Part shown: positions 1-8,974 of the stretch, in pieces | Layout of the letters: each line of letters starts with the position of its first letter | Position numbering within the stretch: position 1 is the first letter of the stretch | NCBI RefSeq assembly: GCF_963674925.1 | Contig: NZ_OY771647.1 | Coordinates: 3,223,281 to 3,287,280 of the forward strand | Reading direction: 5' to 3' | DNA: 64,000 nucleotides | From: an uncultured Draconibacterium sp. | GTDB lineage: Bacteria > Bacteroidota > Bacteroidia > Bacteroidales > Prolixibacteraceae | Made by a program: the position numbers and the translations under genes | The notes under the pieces: generated by a model | The model's database searches: none | Told to the model about the DNA's origin: nothing | The model's input: only the letters and a program-made list of their open reading frames with translations

Positions 1-1
1 T

Positions 2-1591
2 ACCAACTATCACGTTGGAACAACCTGTGCACCAACCCGAAGCGGTATCATGAGTGGCCGCCATTGCAACCGGGTTAACGTGTATCATACCATAGCGGGA
101 CGGTCGATTCTGTTTGAAGATGAAGTTATTCTGCCTCAGGTTCTGGCTCAAAACGGCTATGTAAACGCCATGTACGGAAAGTGGCATCTGGGCGATAATT
201 ATCCGTATCGACCGGAAGACCGTGGCTTTCACGAGGTCGTCCGGCATGCAGCCGGTGGAGTAGGTCAAGGTCCCGATTACTGGATGAATGACTATTTTGA
301 CGATACCTATTGGCACAACAGCGTGGAGACCAAATACGAAGGCTATTGCACCGATATTTTCTTTTCACAAGCCCTTGATTTTATCGAGGAGAACAAAGAC
401 CGTCCGTTTTTTTGCTACCTGTCAACCAATGCGCCACATTCGCCATACAACGTTCCGGAGGAATATTACGATATGTATCACGGCAAGAAAGAGTTCGAAG
501 GCTTGGACGAACGTTTGCTGCGGTTCTATGGAATGATTACCAATATTGACGCTAACTTCAAAAAGCTCGAGGATAAACTCGACGAGCTTGAGCTGACTGA
601 TAATACAATTCTGATTTTCACCACCGATAACGGAACCTCTGCAGGTGCTTCTACCTATAATGCCGGGCTAAAAGGTGGCAAAGGAAGCCAGTACGATGGG
701 GGACACCGTGTTCCTTTGTTTATTCGCTGGCCTAACGGAAAAATTACCGGCGGAAAAGACATCGACAAGTTGGCTGCCAATTACGATCTGCTGCCAACTT
801 TCGCCGACCTGCTCGGCCTGGATTTCAATCCGGTAAAACCATTGGATGGGAAAAGTCTGGCTCCGTTAATGACTAAAGAAAATCCGGAATGGCCAAATCG
901 TATTTTATACATCGATACCCAGCGCGAGCAAAACCTGATCAAGTATAAAAAATACTCGGTGATGGACGACAACTGGCGCCTGGTGGATGGCGACCAACTT
1001 TATTATGTCACAAAAGATATTGGTCAGGAGAACAATGTGATTGAGCAATACCCTGAGGTTGCTGCACGCCTGTCCGAAGGTTACGAGCGCTGGTGGCAGT
1101 CGTTTTTAGATGAGGGAGTGGATGAAAAATACGCCTACATAAAAGTAGGAACGCCACATGAAAACCCAACTAAGATAATGTCACACGACCTAATCATTGG
1201 AGCTTACAAACCGGTATGGCATCAGAATGGCGCCATCGAAGGAGAGCAAGCCGCTGGAATTTGGAAAATTGAATTTGCTACCGGTGGCAAATATGCGATT
1301 ACCCTGCGACGTTTCCCTAGAGAGAGCGGTCATGCCATTAACGCAACCTTCCCGGCTCAGGAAGAACGCATTGAGCTGGACAAAACAGCACCAGCCAGTG
1401 TGAAAAATGATTTTACCGAGGCTCATTTATATGTAGCTGGTCAAACGAAGGAAGCCATCATCGAGGAAGGTCAGGATGAAGTTACTTTTAAGCTACATGT
1501 TCCGGCTGGTAAATACGATATGGAAGCACGCTTGGTTGATGCGATGAAACGTGTGCATCCGGCCTATTATGTATACATTGAAAAACTGTAA
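2..1591 (+). CDS. S1-family sulfatase (5' partial)
   Basis: This is a type I sulfatase that would hydrolyse sulfate esters on a glycan in the periplasm or at the cell surface. The reading frame is open from base 2, so the start and signal peptide lie outside the window. The first visible residues contain the sulfatase signature CAPTRSGIMSGRH, with the Cys codon at 26-28 that is normally converted to formylglycine. A GKWHLG motif (about 176-193), a TTDNG metal-site motif and a GGKGS...GGHRVPLFIRWP stretch follow in the usual order. After the sulfatase core, about 140 residues form an extra C-terminal beta-rich region. The next gene starts one base after this stop, so the two are surely co-transcribed. 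Family assignment is firm; the sulfate position attacked cannot be read from the sequence. Confidence 0.93.
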   Translation, partial: TNYHVGTTCAPTRSGIMSGRHCNRVNVYHTIAGRSILFEDEVILPQVLAQNGYVNAMYGKWHLGDNYPYRPEDRGFHEVVRHAAGGVGQGPDYWMNDYFDDTYWHNSVETKYEGYCTDIFFSQALDFIEENKDRPFFCYLSTNAPHSPYNVPEEYYDMYHGKKEFEGLDERLLRFYGMITNIDANFKKLEDKLDELELTDNTILIFTTDNGTSAGASTYNAGLKGGKGSQYDGGHRVPLFIRWPNGKITGGKDIDKLAANYDLLPTFADLLGLDFNPVKPLDGKSLAPLMTKENPEWPNRILYIDTQREQNLIKYKKYSVMDDNWRLVDGDQLYYVTKDIGQENNVIEQYPEVAARLSEGYERWWQSFLDEGVDEKYAYIKVGTPHENPTKIMSHDLIIGAYKPVWHQNGAIEGEQAAGIWKIEFATGGKYAITLRRFPRESGHAINATFPAQEERIELDKTAPASVKNDFTEAHLYVAGQTKEAIIEEGQDEVTFKLHVPAGKYDMEARLVDAMKRVHPAYYVYIEKL

Positions 1592-1592
1592 A

Positions 1593-2474
1593 ATGATCAG
1601 GATATTTATAAAATCATTGCTCTTGGTGGTTCTGTTTTCCACAGCCGGGTATGCTCAAAAGACAGACAATCATTCGAAGCAGGTTGATAAAACACAGCCT
1701 TCAACGATCACTTATAAGGAGATTGATGGGAGCAAGCTCGATTTGACCTTCCGCTATCCGCCAAAATTCAAAAAGATCAAAAAATACCCCACCATTATTT
1801 TTTTCTTTGGTGGAGGCTGGAACGGCGGTACTGTGGAACAGTTTAAGCCACAGGCGGAGTATTTTGCTGAACGGGGAATGATTACTGTTTTGGCCGATTA
1901 CCGTGTAAAATCGCGCCATAAAACCACTCCTTACGAAGCAGCTGCCGATGCGCTCTCGTCCATTCGTTTTTTACGTAAACACGCCAAAGAACTTAATATT
2001 GATGCGGATAAAATTGTGGCTTCAGGAGGTTCAGCAGGGGGGCACCTTGCTGCTGTTACAGGTGTTTGTAGAACTCTTGACGAAAAAAGTGAAGACTTAA
2101 GTATAAGCTCAAAAGCAAATGCCCTCGTTTTGTTTAACCCGGTTTTTGATAATGGCCCCGATGGATTTGAGCATGAACGAATGGGAGAACGTTGGAAAGA
2201 GATTTCTCCGGCACACAACATTCGCAAAGATGCTCCGCCAACCATTGTTTTTCTCGGTCGGGAAGACCACCTTATTCCGGTATCCGTTGCCGAAAATTAC
2301 AAGGCCAAAATGGACTCAGTTGGCAGTCGCTGCGATTTGTTTTTGTATGATGGCGCCGGACATGGTTTTTTTAACAACTACAAATACGATGGAAAGTTTT
2401 ACACCGAAACGGTTCGTCAAGCAGATAGATTTTTAAAATCGATAGGCTATATAAAAGGAAAACCCACATTGTAA
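1593..2474 (+). CDS. Secreted alpha/beta-hydrolase, acetyl-xylan-esterase/lipase-like
   Basis: A 293-residue exported alpha/beta-hydrolase that probably removes acetyl or other acyl groups from a polysaccharide. I chose the ATG at 1593 because it is followed at once by a hydrophobic signal peptide ending near GYAQ; the frame is open further upstream, but that part overlaps the sulfatase. The oxyanion-hole segment FFFGGGW (a variant of HGGG), the nucleophile elbow GGSAGGH with Ser147, and a GAGHGF motif with His257 make the triad region look intact, with an Asp in GREDHLIP as the probable acid. The gene directly follows the sulfatase, which fits a joint role in removing substituents before glycosidases act. 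The substrate acyl group is not known. Confidence 0.85.
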   Translation: MIRIFIKSLLLVVLFSTAGYAQKTDNHSKQVDKTQPSTITYKEIDGSKLDLTFRYPPKFKKIKKYPTIIFFFGGGWNGGTVEQFKPQAEYFAERGMITVLADYRVKSRHKTTPYEAAADALSSIRFLRKHAKELNIDADKIVASGGSAGGHLAAVTGVCRTLDEKSEDLSISSKANALVLFNPVFDNGPDGFEHERMGERWKEISPAHNIRKDAPPTIVFLGREDHLIPVSVAENYKAKMDSVGSRCDLFLYDGAGHGFFNNYKYDGKFYTETVRQADRFLKSIGYIKGKPTL

Positions 2475-2554
2475 TGAGATCGAAAATTACTTTAACCGAA
2501 CGCAACCATAAATAGGTAAAATTGCAATACGCGAATTATTCAATTGTAGAAAAA

Positions 2555-4168
2555 ATGAAATTCATTAAGAGAAGGAACATTTTTATAATCTTAATAATCA
2601 CATTGATACTTCAGGCTTGTACTGGCAGTATATCGGATAAACAAGAAAAAATCACTTTTGGAACCTTGCTTGATGAAATGACAAACAGGGAATCACTGAG
2701 TTACGTGCAAGCAACTAACTGGTCGCAGCACCAGGCCAGTAGTTATGAACGCTTGTCGATTAGCCCGGATGATACGCTCGGTTGGTATGCCAACCACGAT
2801 TGGAATCATTTTCAGGGCAAGGAAATCATCAATGGACGAACCGAGTTCGTGATGCTGGATGTGGATGGCCCCGGTGTCATTACCCGCTTTTGGAGCGGTG
2901 GCAATCCTGGTCTTCAGGCCACTATGCGTTTTTACATCGATGGTGACACCATCCCGGTTTGGGAAGCCGGGCGTGCTGGCGATTTAATCGGCGAAAACAA
3001 GATGATCGGCTACCCACTTTCGGCTCTGTGTGTTAGCAAAGATCAGCCCTTGCCCAAACCAAGCGCAAAACTGGGACACAACCTCTACGCGCCCATTCCT
3101 TTCGCAAAACACATCACGATAACCTACGAAGGGCCTGATCCAAGGCCTTCAGCAGGCGATGGCATGTTTTACAATATCAACTATCGACTGTATAAAGGCG
3201 AGGTTAAAATGGAAAGTTTAACCAAAGAAACCGTTGTAAAATATGCCGAACAATTGGAGGCAACCAACACTAAATTGGGCAGTTTGATTGACGACGAAAC
3301 TGCAGCAGTGGAAGTTGAAAAGGAAGCCGATGTGAAAGTTGCTGATCTGAGTTTGGAACAAGGCGAATCCGGTTCAATCCCGCTTGAGGGAGCTTCTTCC
3401 ATACGCCGGATTTTATTGTCGCTGAATGCCGATAGCCTGGATCAGGCCGTACAAGATTTGCGCATTCAAATAGCCTTCGACGGAACGCAAACCGTTGATG
3501 TGCCCCTTGGTTTTTTCTTTGGCTGTGGCAACCAACTGGTGCCGGTTTCCGATTGGTATCGCAAGGTTGACACACTCGGTAACATGGCCAGCTTCTGGGT
3601 TATGCCTTTCCAAAGCGGCGCTGAAGTGAAAATTGTAAATCAAGGTGAGGCCAAAGCAGATGTTCAACTCAAGGTGGCTACCGGCGATTACCAATGGGCC
3701 GATAACAGCCTTTATTTCCACGCCAGCTACACGGAAATGAAGAACTACCAGACAGTGGCCAGGCAGGGGCAGGATTTCAACTTCATCACCATTCTTACGG
3801 CCGGAAACTATGTCGGCGATAACCTGCAGATTGAAAAGCCGGTTCCGGGTTGGTGGGGTGAAGGAGACGAGAAAATTTACGTTGACGGAAGCAGTTTTCC
3901 CGACCATTTTGGAACAGGTACCGAAGATTACTACGGCTATGCCTGGGGTGGCCAATACCCTGATCCGTTCAACCATCCGTTTATTGGGCAACCAATCGGC
4001 GGGGCGAACAGCAAGAAGCAAGGTGGGCTAACGGTGAACTCGCGTGTTCGTGTACTGGATGCGATTCCATTTAATCAATCGCTGCGTTTCGATTTGGAAT
4101 CGTGGAACTGGCACGGGGGGCTTGTGGACTATTGCTGGAGTTGTTTTTGGTATGCCAACCAAGAATAA
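2555..4168 (+). CDS. DUF2961 (GH172-like) lipoprotein
   Basis: A 537-residue lipoprotein of the DUF2961 family. Some members, now GH172, are furanosidases acting on fructofuranosyl or D-arabinofuranosyl linkages. The ATG at 2555 is preferred over an in-frame TTG at 2522 because it begins a basic then hydrophobic signal with a lipobox (LQAC) near residue 24. The N-terminal part holds the DUF2961 core (FVMLDVDGPGVITRFWSGG). The C-terminal part has the conserved GTGTEDYYGYAW motif, whose Glu457 matches an active-site position known in GH172. The C-terminus WHGGLVDYCWSCFWYANQE looks natural. The mixed activities in this family mean that furanosidase action on the local glycan is inference. A strong hairpin terminator follows 18 bases after the stop. 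Confidence 0.85.
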   Translation: MKFIKRRNIFIILIITLILQACTGSISDKQEKITFGTLLDEMTNRESLSYVQATNWSQHQASSYERLSISPDDTLGWYANHDWNHFQGKEIINGRTEFVMLDVDGPGVITRFWSGGNPGLQATMRFYIDGDTIPVWEAGRAGDLIGENKMIGYPLSALCVSKDQPLPKPSAKLGHNLYAPIPFAKHITITYEGPDPRPSAGDGMFYNINYRLYKGEVKMESLTKETVVKYAEQLEATNTKLGSLIDDETAAVEVEKEADVKVADLSLEQGESGSIPLEGASSIRRILLSLNADSLDQAVQDLRIQIAFDGTQTVDVPLGFFFGCGNQLVPVSDWYRKVDTLGNMASFWVMPFQSGAEVKIVNQGEAKADVQLKVATGDYQWADNSLYFHASYTEMKNYQTVARQGQDFNFITILTAGNYVGDNLQIEKPVPGWWGEGDEKIYVDGSSFPDHFGTGTEDYYGYAWGGQYPDPFNHPFIGQPIGGANSKKQGGLTVNSRVRVLDAIPFNQSLRFDLESWNWHGGLVDYCWSCFWYANQE

Positions 4169-4185
4169 GATGTTCTCTAGTTAAC

Positions 4186-4229
4186 AAAAAGAGCGGTTTT
4201 GGCGTCGACAGCGGCAAAACCGCTTTTTA
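4186..4229 (+). terminator. Rho-independent terminator after the DUF2961 gene
   Basis: The arms AAAAAGAGCGGTTTTG (4186-4201) and CAAAACCGCTTTTT (4215-4228) are complementary over about 14 bp around a GC-rich loop, and the right arm ends in a T run. It closes the sulfatase-esterase-DUF2961 unit and separates it from the next promoter. Confidence 0.85.
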
Positions 4230-4264
4230 ATGCATCATAATTACCAATCTCTGCACCATTGTTT

Positions 4265-4310
4265 CTAATTCTTACTTTTGTTTTTTACTAACCTTGTAGA
4301 AAAGTTGATC
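4265..4310 (+). promoter_or_regulatory. Promoter-proximal element P1, shared with P2 at 8852-8897
   Basis: The block CTAATTCTTAC, then TTTTTTACTAACCTTG, then an A-rich run and GATC lies about 100 bases before the lyase gene. Nearly the same words in the same order and spacing occur before the GH95 gene. TAACCTTG resembles the Bacteroidota -7 box TAnnTTTG with one mismatch, and no canonical -33 TTTG sits at the right distance. That fits an activated promoter whose upstream CTAAT/CTTAC words are the regulator's site. The function is inferred; the sequence match is directly seen. Confidence 0.5.
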
Positions 4311-4409
4311 GATGCAAATGGTGTAGCATGTTTCTAACCGGGACGATTATCTCATGCTTCCTGAAATAAATTTTTATGATTGAATAGCTTGTTTAACTAA
4401 AGCAAAGAA

Positions 4410-6353
4410 ATGAAAAACCTAACTCAACTATTCGCGTTATTATTTGCGATAATTTTATTCGGAAGTTGTATTCCACAAAAAAAACAAAGCGAAAAACCGG
4501 ATCTGAAAGCCTGGCTTGAATTAGCGGACTCAACGCTGATTTATCCGACTGCCGCACAAATTGAAATTTTGAAAAAAGTGGTGCCCGCAGAAGCCTTTCT
4601 TCCTGCTCCCCCTGCGAGCAATCGAAATTATTGGGACAGCATCGCTTCGGTGCCTACAGGCATGGCCCTGTTGGAAGAGGCCATTGCTGCTCTGGATAAA
4701 ACGCCCGAAGTGCCCATCACCGACGAAATTTATTACCGGGCAAATCGCGAAGGTAATCGTGGCATCTACAAACCTCGTTATTACCGCACGATGGATCGGC
4801 TGGAGAAATTCATCCTGGCCGAGTGCATGGAAAATCAGGGGCGATTCCTCTCGCAAATTCAAGTGTACAGCGACTCCATCATGGCTATGAAATCCTGGCT
4901 ACATCCCAACCACGACCGCGACAATGATGTACTGGAAGGCCGACGAGTATCCATCGATTTGGGTGCCCGTAAGTTTGGCTTGGTGTTGGCTTTGGCCGAT
5001 GCTTTATTGGAAGATAAATTGCCTATTGAGTTACGTACTAAAATAGCAGAACAATTGCAGTGGCGGATTATAGCTTCATATTTAAGCTCGTGCCAGAAAG
5101 AAAGTGATAAAAGTAACACATGGATACGAAGCACTAGCAATTGGAACTCGGTGTGCACCAGCGGAACCCTGTTTACAGCCATAACAGCTTCGAAAAGCAA
5201 AGAAGAACGAATTGCGGCCATTGGTTGCGCATTAAATAGCATGGTATATTACCTGTCGGGATTCGGCAGCGATGGTTATTGCTCCGAAGGCACCGGCTAT
5301 TGGAATTATGGTTTTGGCCACTACCTGTATTTAGCCGAAATTTTGTACGATTATACCGAAGGGAAGATTGATCTTTTTGAATTTAACGAACCTGAGAAAT
5401 TAAAGAATGTTGCCAACTTTCCTGAAAATTTTCAAATTCACGAAGGGATGTACGCTCCCTTTGCTGACGGAGTAACACGGTTGAACCCGGGCAGCGATAA
5501 TTTTGCTTATTTAATGGCTGCCAAATATTATGGCGCCAAGAAGCCGGCAGCTTTTATTCCTGATGAATCGGTTCAAACACTTATCGGATGGTCGGGACTT
5601 GATAAATATATCGACGAGAATGATAAATCATCACTACCGGATCACACTTATTTCGATGATTTTGGCATTGTAATTTCACGCGGGCAACAAGAAAAGCCCT
5701 TTTCAATTGCAATAAAAGCAGGTCATAACGGTGAAAACCACAACCACATGGACGTGGGAAGTTACGTTTTGGTTTATGATCAGGACTATCCGGCAGGCGA
5801 CATTGGTGCTCCATCTTACATTGCAGGTGCCTTTTCAGATAATAACCCTGCACGTAGTTCCTGGGGGCATCCGGTTCCACGAATCGAAAACACTTTACAA
5901 TCGAAAGGAAAAGAGTTTCGCGGTGTAATTTTGGAAACTGAATTTTCAAAAGAAAAGGACAAAGTGGTTATGGATATAAAACCTGCCTACGAAGTGGAAG
6001 GTATGCAAAAACTGGAGCGGACAATGATTAATGATAAAAGCGGAGACGGAACAATTTCTGTTAAAGATGTATTTAAAACCAATAAGCCGGTAAATTTTGG
6101 TACGGCAATCAGCACATTTTCTGCCTATGAAATTGTGGATGCGAAAACTATTATTCTTACCAGTGTTGATCATCAGGAAAAAGTTAAAGTGGAAATCGAA
6201 AGTGAAGGCGGAAGCGTTAAAATTGTTCCCGAACCGATTCCTGTTGAACATTTGCGTAGCGGAAAAGATGCCAAACGAATCGGAATTGATTTTACAGACA
6301 AGTTGGCTGAAGGATCAATTACCGTGAAATATACTCCTTTGGTAAAAAAATAG
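4410..6353 (+). CDS. Heparinase II/III-like polysaccharide lyase, lipoprotein
   Basis: A 647-residue exported protein with the architecture of heparinase II/III-type lyases, which cleave uronic-acid-containing polysaccharides by beta-elimination. Residues 1-20 form a lipoprotein signal (LFGSC). The N-terminal half is an alpha-toroid with the motifs TSNWNSVCTSG and DGYCSEGTGYWNYGFGHY. The C-terminal beta-sandwich contains AGHNGENHNHMDVGSYVLV, where the N-H-N-H-M-D cluster is the family's conserved metal/active-site segment. The start codon is the first ATG after the P1 element. The next gene begins 29 bases downstream. It could also be described as alginate-lyase-like; the subfamily and substrate cannot be fixed here. 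A second, divergent member sits at 18083. Confidence 0.8.
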   Translation: MKNLTQLFALLFAIILFGSCIPQKKQSEKPDLKAWLELADSTLIYPTAAQIEILKKVVPAEAFLPAPPASNRNYWDSIASVPTGMALLEEAIAALDKTPEVPITDEIYYRANREGNRGIYKPRYYRTMDRLEKFILAECMENQGRFLSQIQVYSDSIMAMKSWLHPNHDRDNDVLEGRRVSIDLGARKFGLVLALADALLEDKLPIELRTKIAEQLQWRIIASYLSSCQKESDKSNTWIRSTSNWNSVCTSGTLFTAITASKSKEERIAAIGCALNSMVYYLSGFGSDGYCSEGTGYWNYGFGHYLYLAEILYDYTEGKIDLFEFNEPEKLKNVANFPENFQIHEGMYAPFADGVTRLNPGSDNFAYLMAAKYYGAKKPAAFIPDESVQTLIGWSGLDKYIDENDKSSLPDHTYFDDFGIVISRGQQEKPFSIAIKAGHNGENHNHMDVGSYVLVYDQDYPAGDIGAPSYIAGAFSDNNPARSSWGHPVPRIENTLQSKGKEFRGVILETEFSKEKDKVVMDIKPAYEVEGMQKLERTMINDKSGDGTISVKDVFKTNKPVNFGTAISTFSAYEIVDAKTIILTSVDHQEKVKVEIESEGGSVKIVPEPIPVEHLRSGKDAKRIGIDFTDKLAEGSITVKYTPLVKK

Positions 6354-6382
6354 AAATAGAAATAAATTTTAATCGATATAGA

Positions 6383-8383
6383 ATGAAACGATCAATTTTA
6401 ATATTTGCAATTGCTTTTGCCTTGCTGGGAACAACATTTGCGCAAAACCCGAAAGAAACAAACAAAGCTCAAAAGGAAGTTACAAAACTATCCGACAACG
6501 AACGTATGGCTTGGTGGCGCGATGCATCCTTCGGTATGTTTATTCACTGGGGACCCTATGCTGTGCCGGGAGGCGAACGTAATGGTAAAATCTGCGGCGG
6601 TGGTGCCGAGTGGATTATGGACAAGCTGGATTATACGATTGAGGACTATGAGAAAGATGTGGTTGGCAATTTTAATCCGGTAAAATTCGATGCCGACGCG
6701 TGGGTGAGTATGGCCAAAGATGCCGGTATGAAGTACATCGTTCTTACTTCGAAACATCATGATGGATTTGCAATGTGGGATTCTAAAGTGAGTGACTACA
6801 ACATTGTGAAAAGAACAGAATTTGGACGCGATGTAGTGAAGGAGCTTTCCGAAGCCTGTAAAAAGCAGGGTATTGTATTTTGCGTATATCACTCCATTGT
6901 CGACTGGCATCATCCTCAGGCACAGGCTCCTTTGTACCCAAACTACAATGCCGGTCAAAAGGACCAAACCGTTGTTAACCCTGAATTTCCAAAGTATTAC
7001 GAGAATTATTTAAAACCGCAGGTGAAAGAGTTGTTGACCAATTATGGCGACATTGGTGTGGTTTGGTTCGATGGTGAATGGATTTCGGATTATACTACTG
7101 AAATGGGTAAGGAAATGTACGAAATGATTATGGAACTTCAACCCAATACCATTGTAAACAACCGTGTAGACAAAGGCCGGAACGGAATGGCCGGAATGAA
7201 CCTGGAAGGCAATTTTGCCGGCGATTTTGGAACACCCGAAAAAGAAGTGCCTGCAACGGGTATTGATTCCGACTGGGAAGCTTGTTTTACCATGAATGGC
7301 TCTTGGGGCTATAAACCATCGGATGAGAACTGGAAAAGCGATACCATGTTAATTCATAGCCTGATTGATATTGTATCGAAAGGTGGTAATTTTTTGCTGA
7401 ACATAGGACCCGATGCACAAGGTTTATTCCCGCCAGAAAGTGTGGAGCGCCTGGCAGCCATGGGCGAATGGACAAAAGTTAATGGAGAAGCCATTTACGG
7501 TGCCAAAGCCAGTCCGTTTGATAGACCTGAGTGGGGACGTTATACCAGCAAAAAAGGTTTGCTTTATGCCCACGTTTTTGACTGGCCAGAAGACAAGCAG
7601 ATTCAAATTGATAAAAGCGTGAAAGTAACCAAAGCCTATTTTCTAGCCGATCCTGACAATCAATTGGAAATTAAAGAATCGGCAAAAGGTGATTATATTT
7701 TGTTGCCTGAAACTGCACCCGACGAAATAGCAACGGTTATAAAAGTTGAGATAATTCCATCGGAAGATTGGGCGAACCTGAAACGATACGAGAAAGCAAA
7801 TAGCAAATTATCAGCTCCTGCCGCCGGCGAAAACAGAGTGGTTTTTATGGGCAATTCAATCACAGAAGGCTGGGTAAGGCAAGATCCTGAATTCTTCAAA
7901 ACAAACCCTTATGTTGGACGTGGAATTAGCGGCCAAACCACTGCACAAATGTTGCTTCGCTTCCGTCCCGATGTTATCGACTTGAATCCTGAAGTTGTGG
8001 TAATTCTTGCCGGAACCAATGATATTGCTGCCAATCGCGGGCCTCAAACCCTGGAACAGATTATGGGAAATATTACTTCCATGGCTCAACTAGCAAAAGC
8101 AAGTGATATAAAAGTGGTGCTGGCGTCTGTTCTTCCTGCATCAAAATACTTGTGGCGTCCTGCCGTTAATCCGGCCGACAAAATCATTGAGTTGAATGAA
8201 ATGATAAAAGCTTATGCTGAAAAGAACAACATCGTTTATTTGGATTACTATTCAGCAATGGTAGACGGTAATAAAGGCCTGAAAAAAGAATTTGGTCAAG
8301 ATACTGTGCATCCAAACATTGAAGGTTACAAAGTGATGGAAAAATTGGCTGAAAAAGCAATTCAGAAAGCTTTGAAAAAGTAG
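6383..8383 (+). CDS. GH29 alpha-L-fucosidase fused to an SGNH/GDSL esterase
   Basis: A 666-residue secreted two-domain enzyme (signal peptide ending AFALLGTTFAQ). Residues about 36-475 are a GH29 alpha-L-fucosidase with FGMFIHWG, the substrate-binding SKHHDGFAMWDS motif and the nucleophile motif VVWFDGEW (Asp230). Residues about 483-666 are an SGNH hydrolase with block I GNSITEG (Ser492), RGISGQTT (block II Gly), AGTND (block III Asn) and DTVHP (Asp640, His643). All four SGNH blocks are present, so both domains look catalytically competent. One polypeptide that removes fucose and an acyl group suggests an acylated fucosyl side chain, which is inference. GH29 enzymes usually end after a beta-sandwich, so the fused esterase is less common. 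Confidence 0.9.
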   Translation: MKRSILIFAIAFALLGTTFAQNPKETNKAQKEVTKLSDNERMAWWRDASFGMFIHWGPYAVPGGERNGKICGGGAEWIMDKLDYTIEDYEKDVVGNFNPVKFDADAWVSMAKDAGMKYIVLTSKHHDGFAMWDSKVSDYNIVKRTEFGRDVVKELSEACKKQGIVFCVYHSIVDWHHPQAQAPLYPNYNAGQKDQTVVNPEFPKYYENYLKPQVKELLTNYGDIGVVWFDGEWISDYTTEMGKEMYEMIMELQPNTIVNNRVDKGRNGMAGMNLEGNFAGDFGTPEKEVPATGIDSDWEACFTMNGSWGYKPSDENWKSDTMLIHSLIDIVSKGGNFLLNIGPDAQGLFPPESVERLAAMGEWTKVNGEAIYGAKASPFDRPEWGRYTSKKGLLYAHVFDWPEDKQIQIDKSVKVTKAYFLADPDNQLEIKESAKGDYILLPETAPDEIATVIKVEIIPSEDWANLKRYEKANSKLSAPAAGENRVVFMGNSITEGWVRQDPEFFKTNPYVGRGISGQTTAQMLLRFRPDVIDLNPEVVVILAGTNDIAANRGPQTLEQIMGNITSMAQLAKASDIKVVLASVLPASKYLWRPAVNPADKIIELNEMIKAYAEKNNIVYLDYYSAMVDGNKGLKKEFGQDTVHPNIEGYKVMEKLAEKAIQKALKK

Positions 8384-8481
8384 CTCTGTTTTGGTTTTAA
8401 GTTAAAGGTTAGTACCCTGTAATTTATTGCAGCTACTTTAGTTTCTACTAACATATAGTTCAAATTAATGAGGATTTAATA

Positions 8482-8541
8482 ATGAGATATGAGTAGTGAG
8501 TAATCCTTAAATCATGGATTATCTTAATACTCATAACTCAT
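8482..8541 (+). terminator. Imperfect inverted repeat, probable terminator
   Basis: The left arm (ATGAG, ATGAGTA, AATCC) pairs with the right arm (GGATT, TACTCAT, CTCAT) with a few bulges around a TTAAATCAT loop. GTTTTTCGTG follows directly. It lies about 100 bases after the GH29-SGNH stop. Confidence 0.4.
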
Positions 8542-8851
8542 GTTTTTCGTGTTCTTCTAAATTTTATTCAGTTTCTAACTTATGTATTTTTAATACATTG
8601 TGGTTTCCTTGAATCAGAAGAATGCTTCGATTGAATCTCTATGTTTGCTATAAATGTGGAGTTTTCTTTTTACAGCAGGGCTTTTGTAGAAGAATTACCC
8701 TTGTATAAAAATGAACGTTCTTTCAATATTTTTAATCCAAATTTCACATGTTTTAGTACTTCTGAGCTTACTATTAAAAATAGAACTTAGGTTTATTCGC
8801 TAAAAAAACTTACAGAATGCAACAGAATTGCCAAACCATGCATCATAGCTA

Positions 8852-8897
8852 CTAATCTTACCCACTATTTTTTGCTAAACTTGTGCAAAAATGAATC
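8852..8897 (+). promoter_or_regulatory. Promoter-proximal element P2, shared with P1 at 4265-4310
   Basis: CTAATCTTAC, then ATTTTTTGCTAAACTTG, then a run of A and GAATC repeats the P1 element with only small changes. TAAACTTG sits where a TAnnTTTG -7 box would be. This suggests that the lyase unit (4410) and the GH95 unit (8975) respond to the same regulator. Confidence 0.5.
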
Positions 8898-8942
8898 ATT
8901 AAAATTTATGAATAAAAGCCGTTTTATGATTCGTTTTTTTTT
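8893..8942 (+). promoter_or_regulatory. Hairpin plus T tract in the GH95 leader (possible attenuator)
   Basis: The arms GAATCATTAAAA (8893-8904) and TTTTATGATTC (8922-8932) are complementary with one bulged base, and T9 follows at 8934-8942. The structure lies between P2 and the GH95 start, so it could end transcription early. It may equally be a chance A+T-rich palindrome. Confidence 0.35.
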
Positions 8943-8974
8943 ATTTAAATAATTACAAATTCTACCTAAAGCCG

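Larger units (their letters stand above)
8384..8974 (+). other. Intergenic region with long hairpin, promoter element and possible attenuator
   Basis: No gene is visible in these 590 bases. The region holds an imperfect 60-base inverted repeat at 8482-8541 (ATGAG/CTCAT and AATCC/GGATT arms) followed by a short T run, which probably terminates the upstream unit. It also holds the P2 element at 8852-8897 and a second hairpin with a T tract at 8893-8942. The rest is A+T-rich without recognisable features. Confidence 0.6.

Noticed and set aside
3413..4021. 202-codon minus-strand frame inside the DUF2961 gene
   Set aside because: It lies fully inside a well-supported gene, and its product resembles no family.
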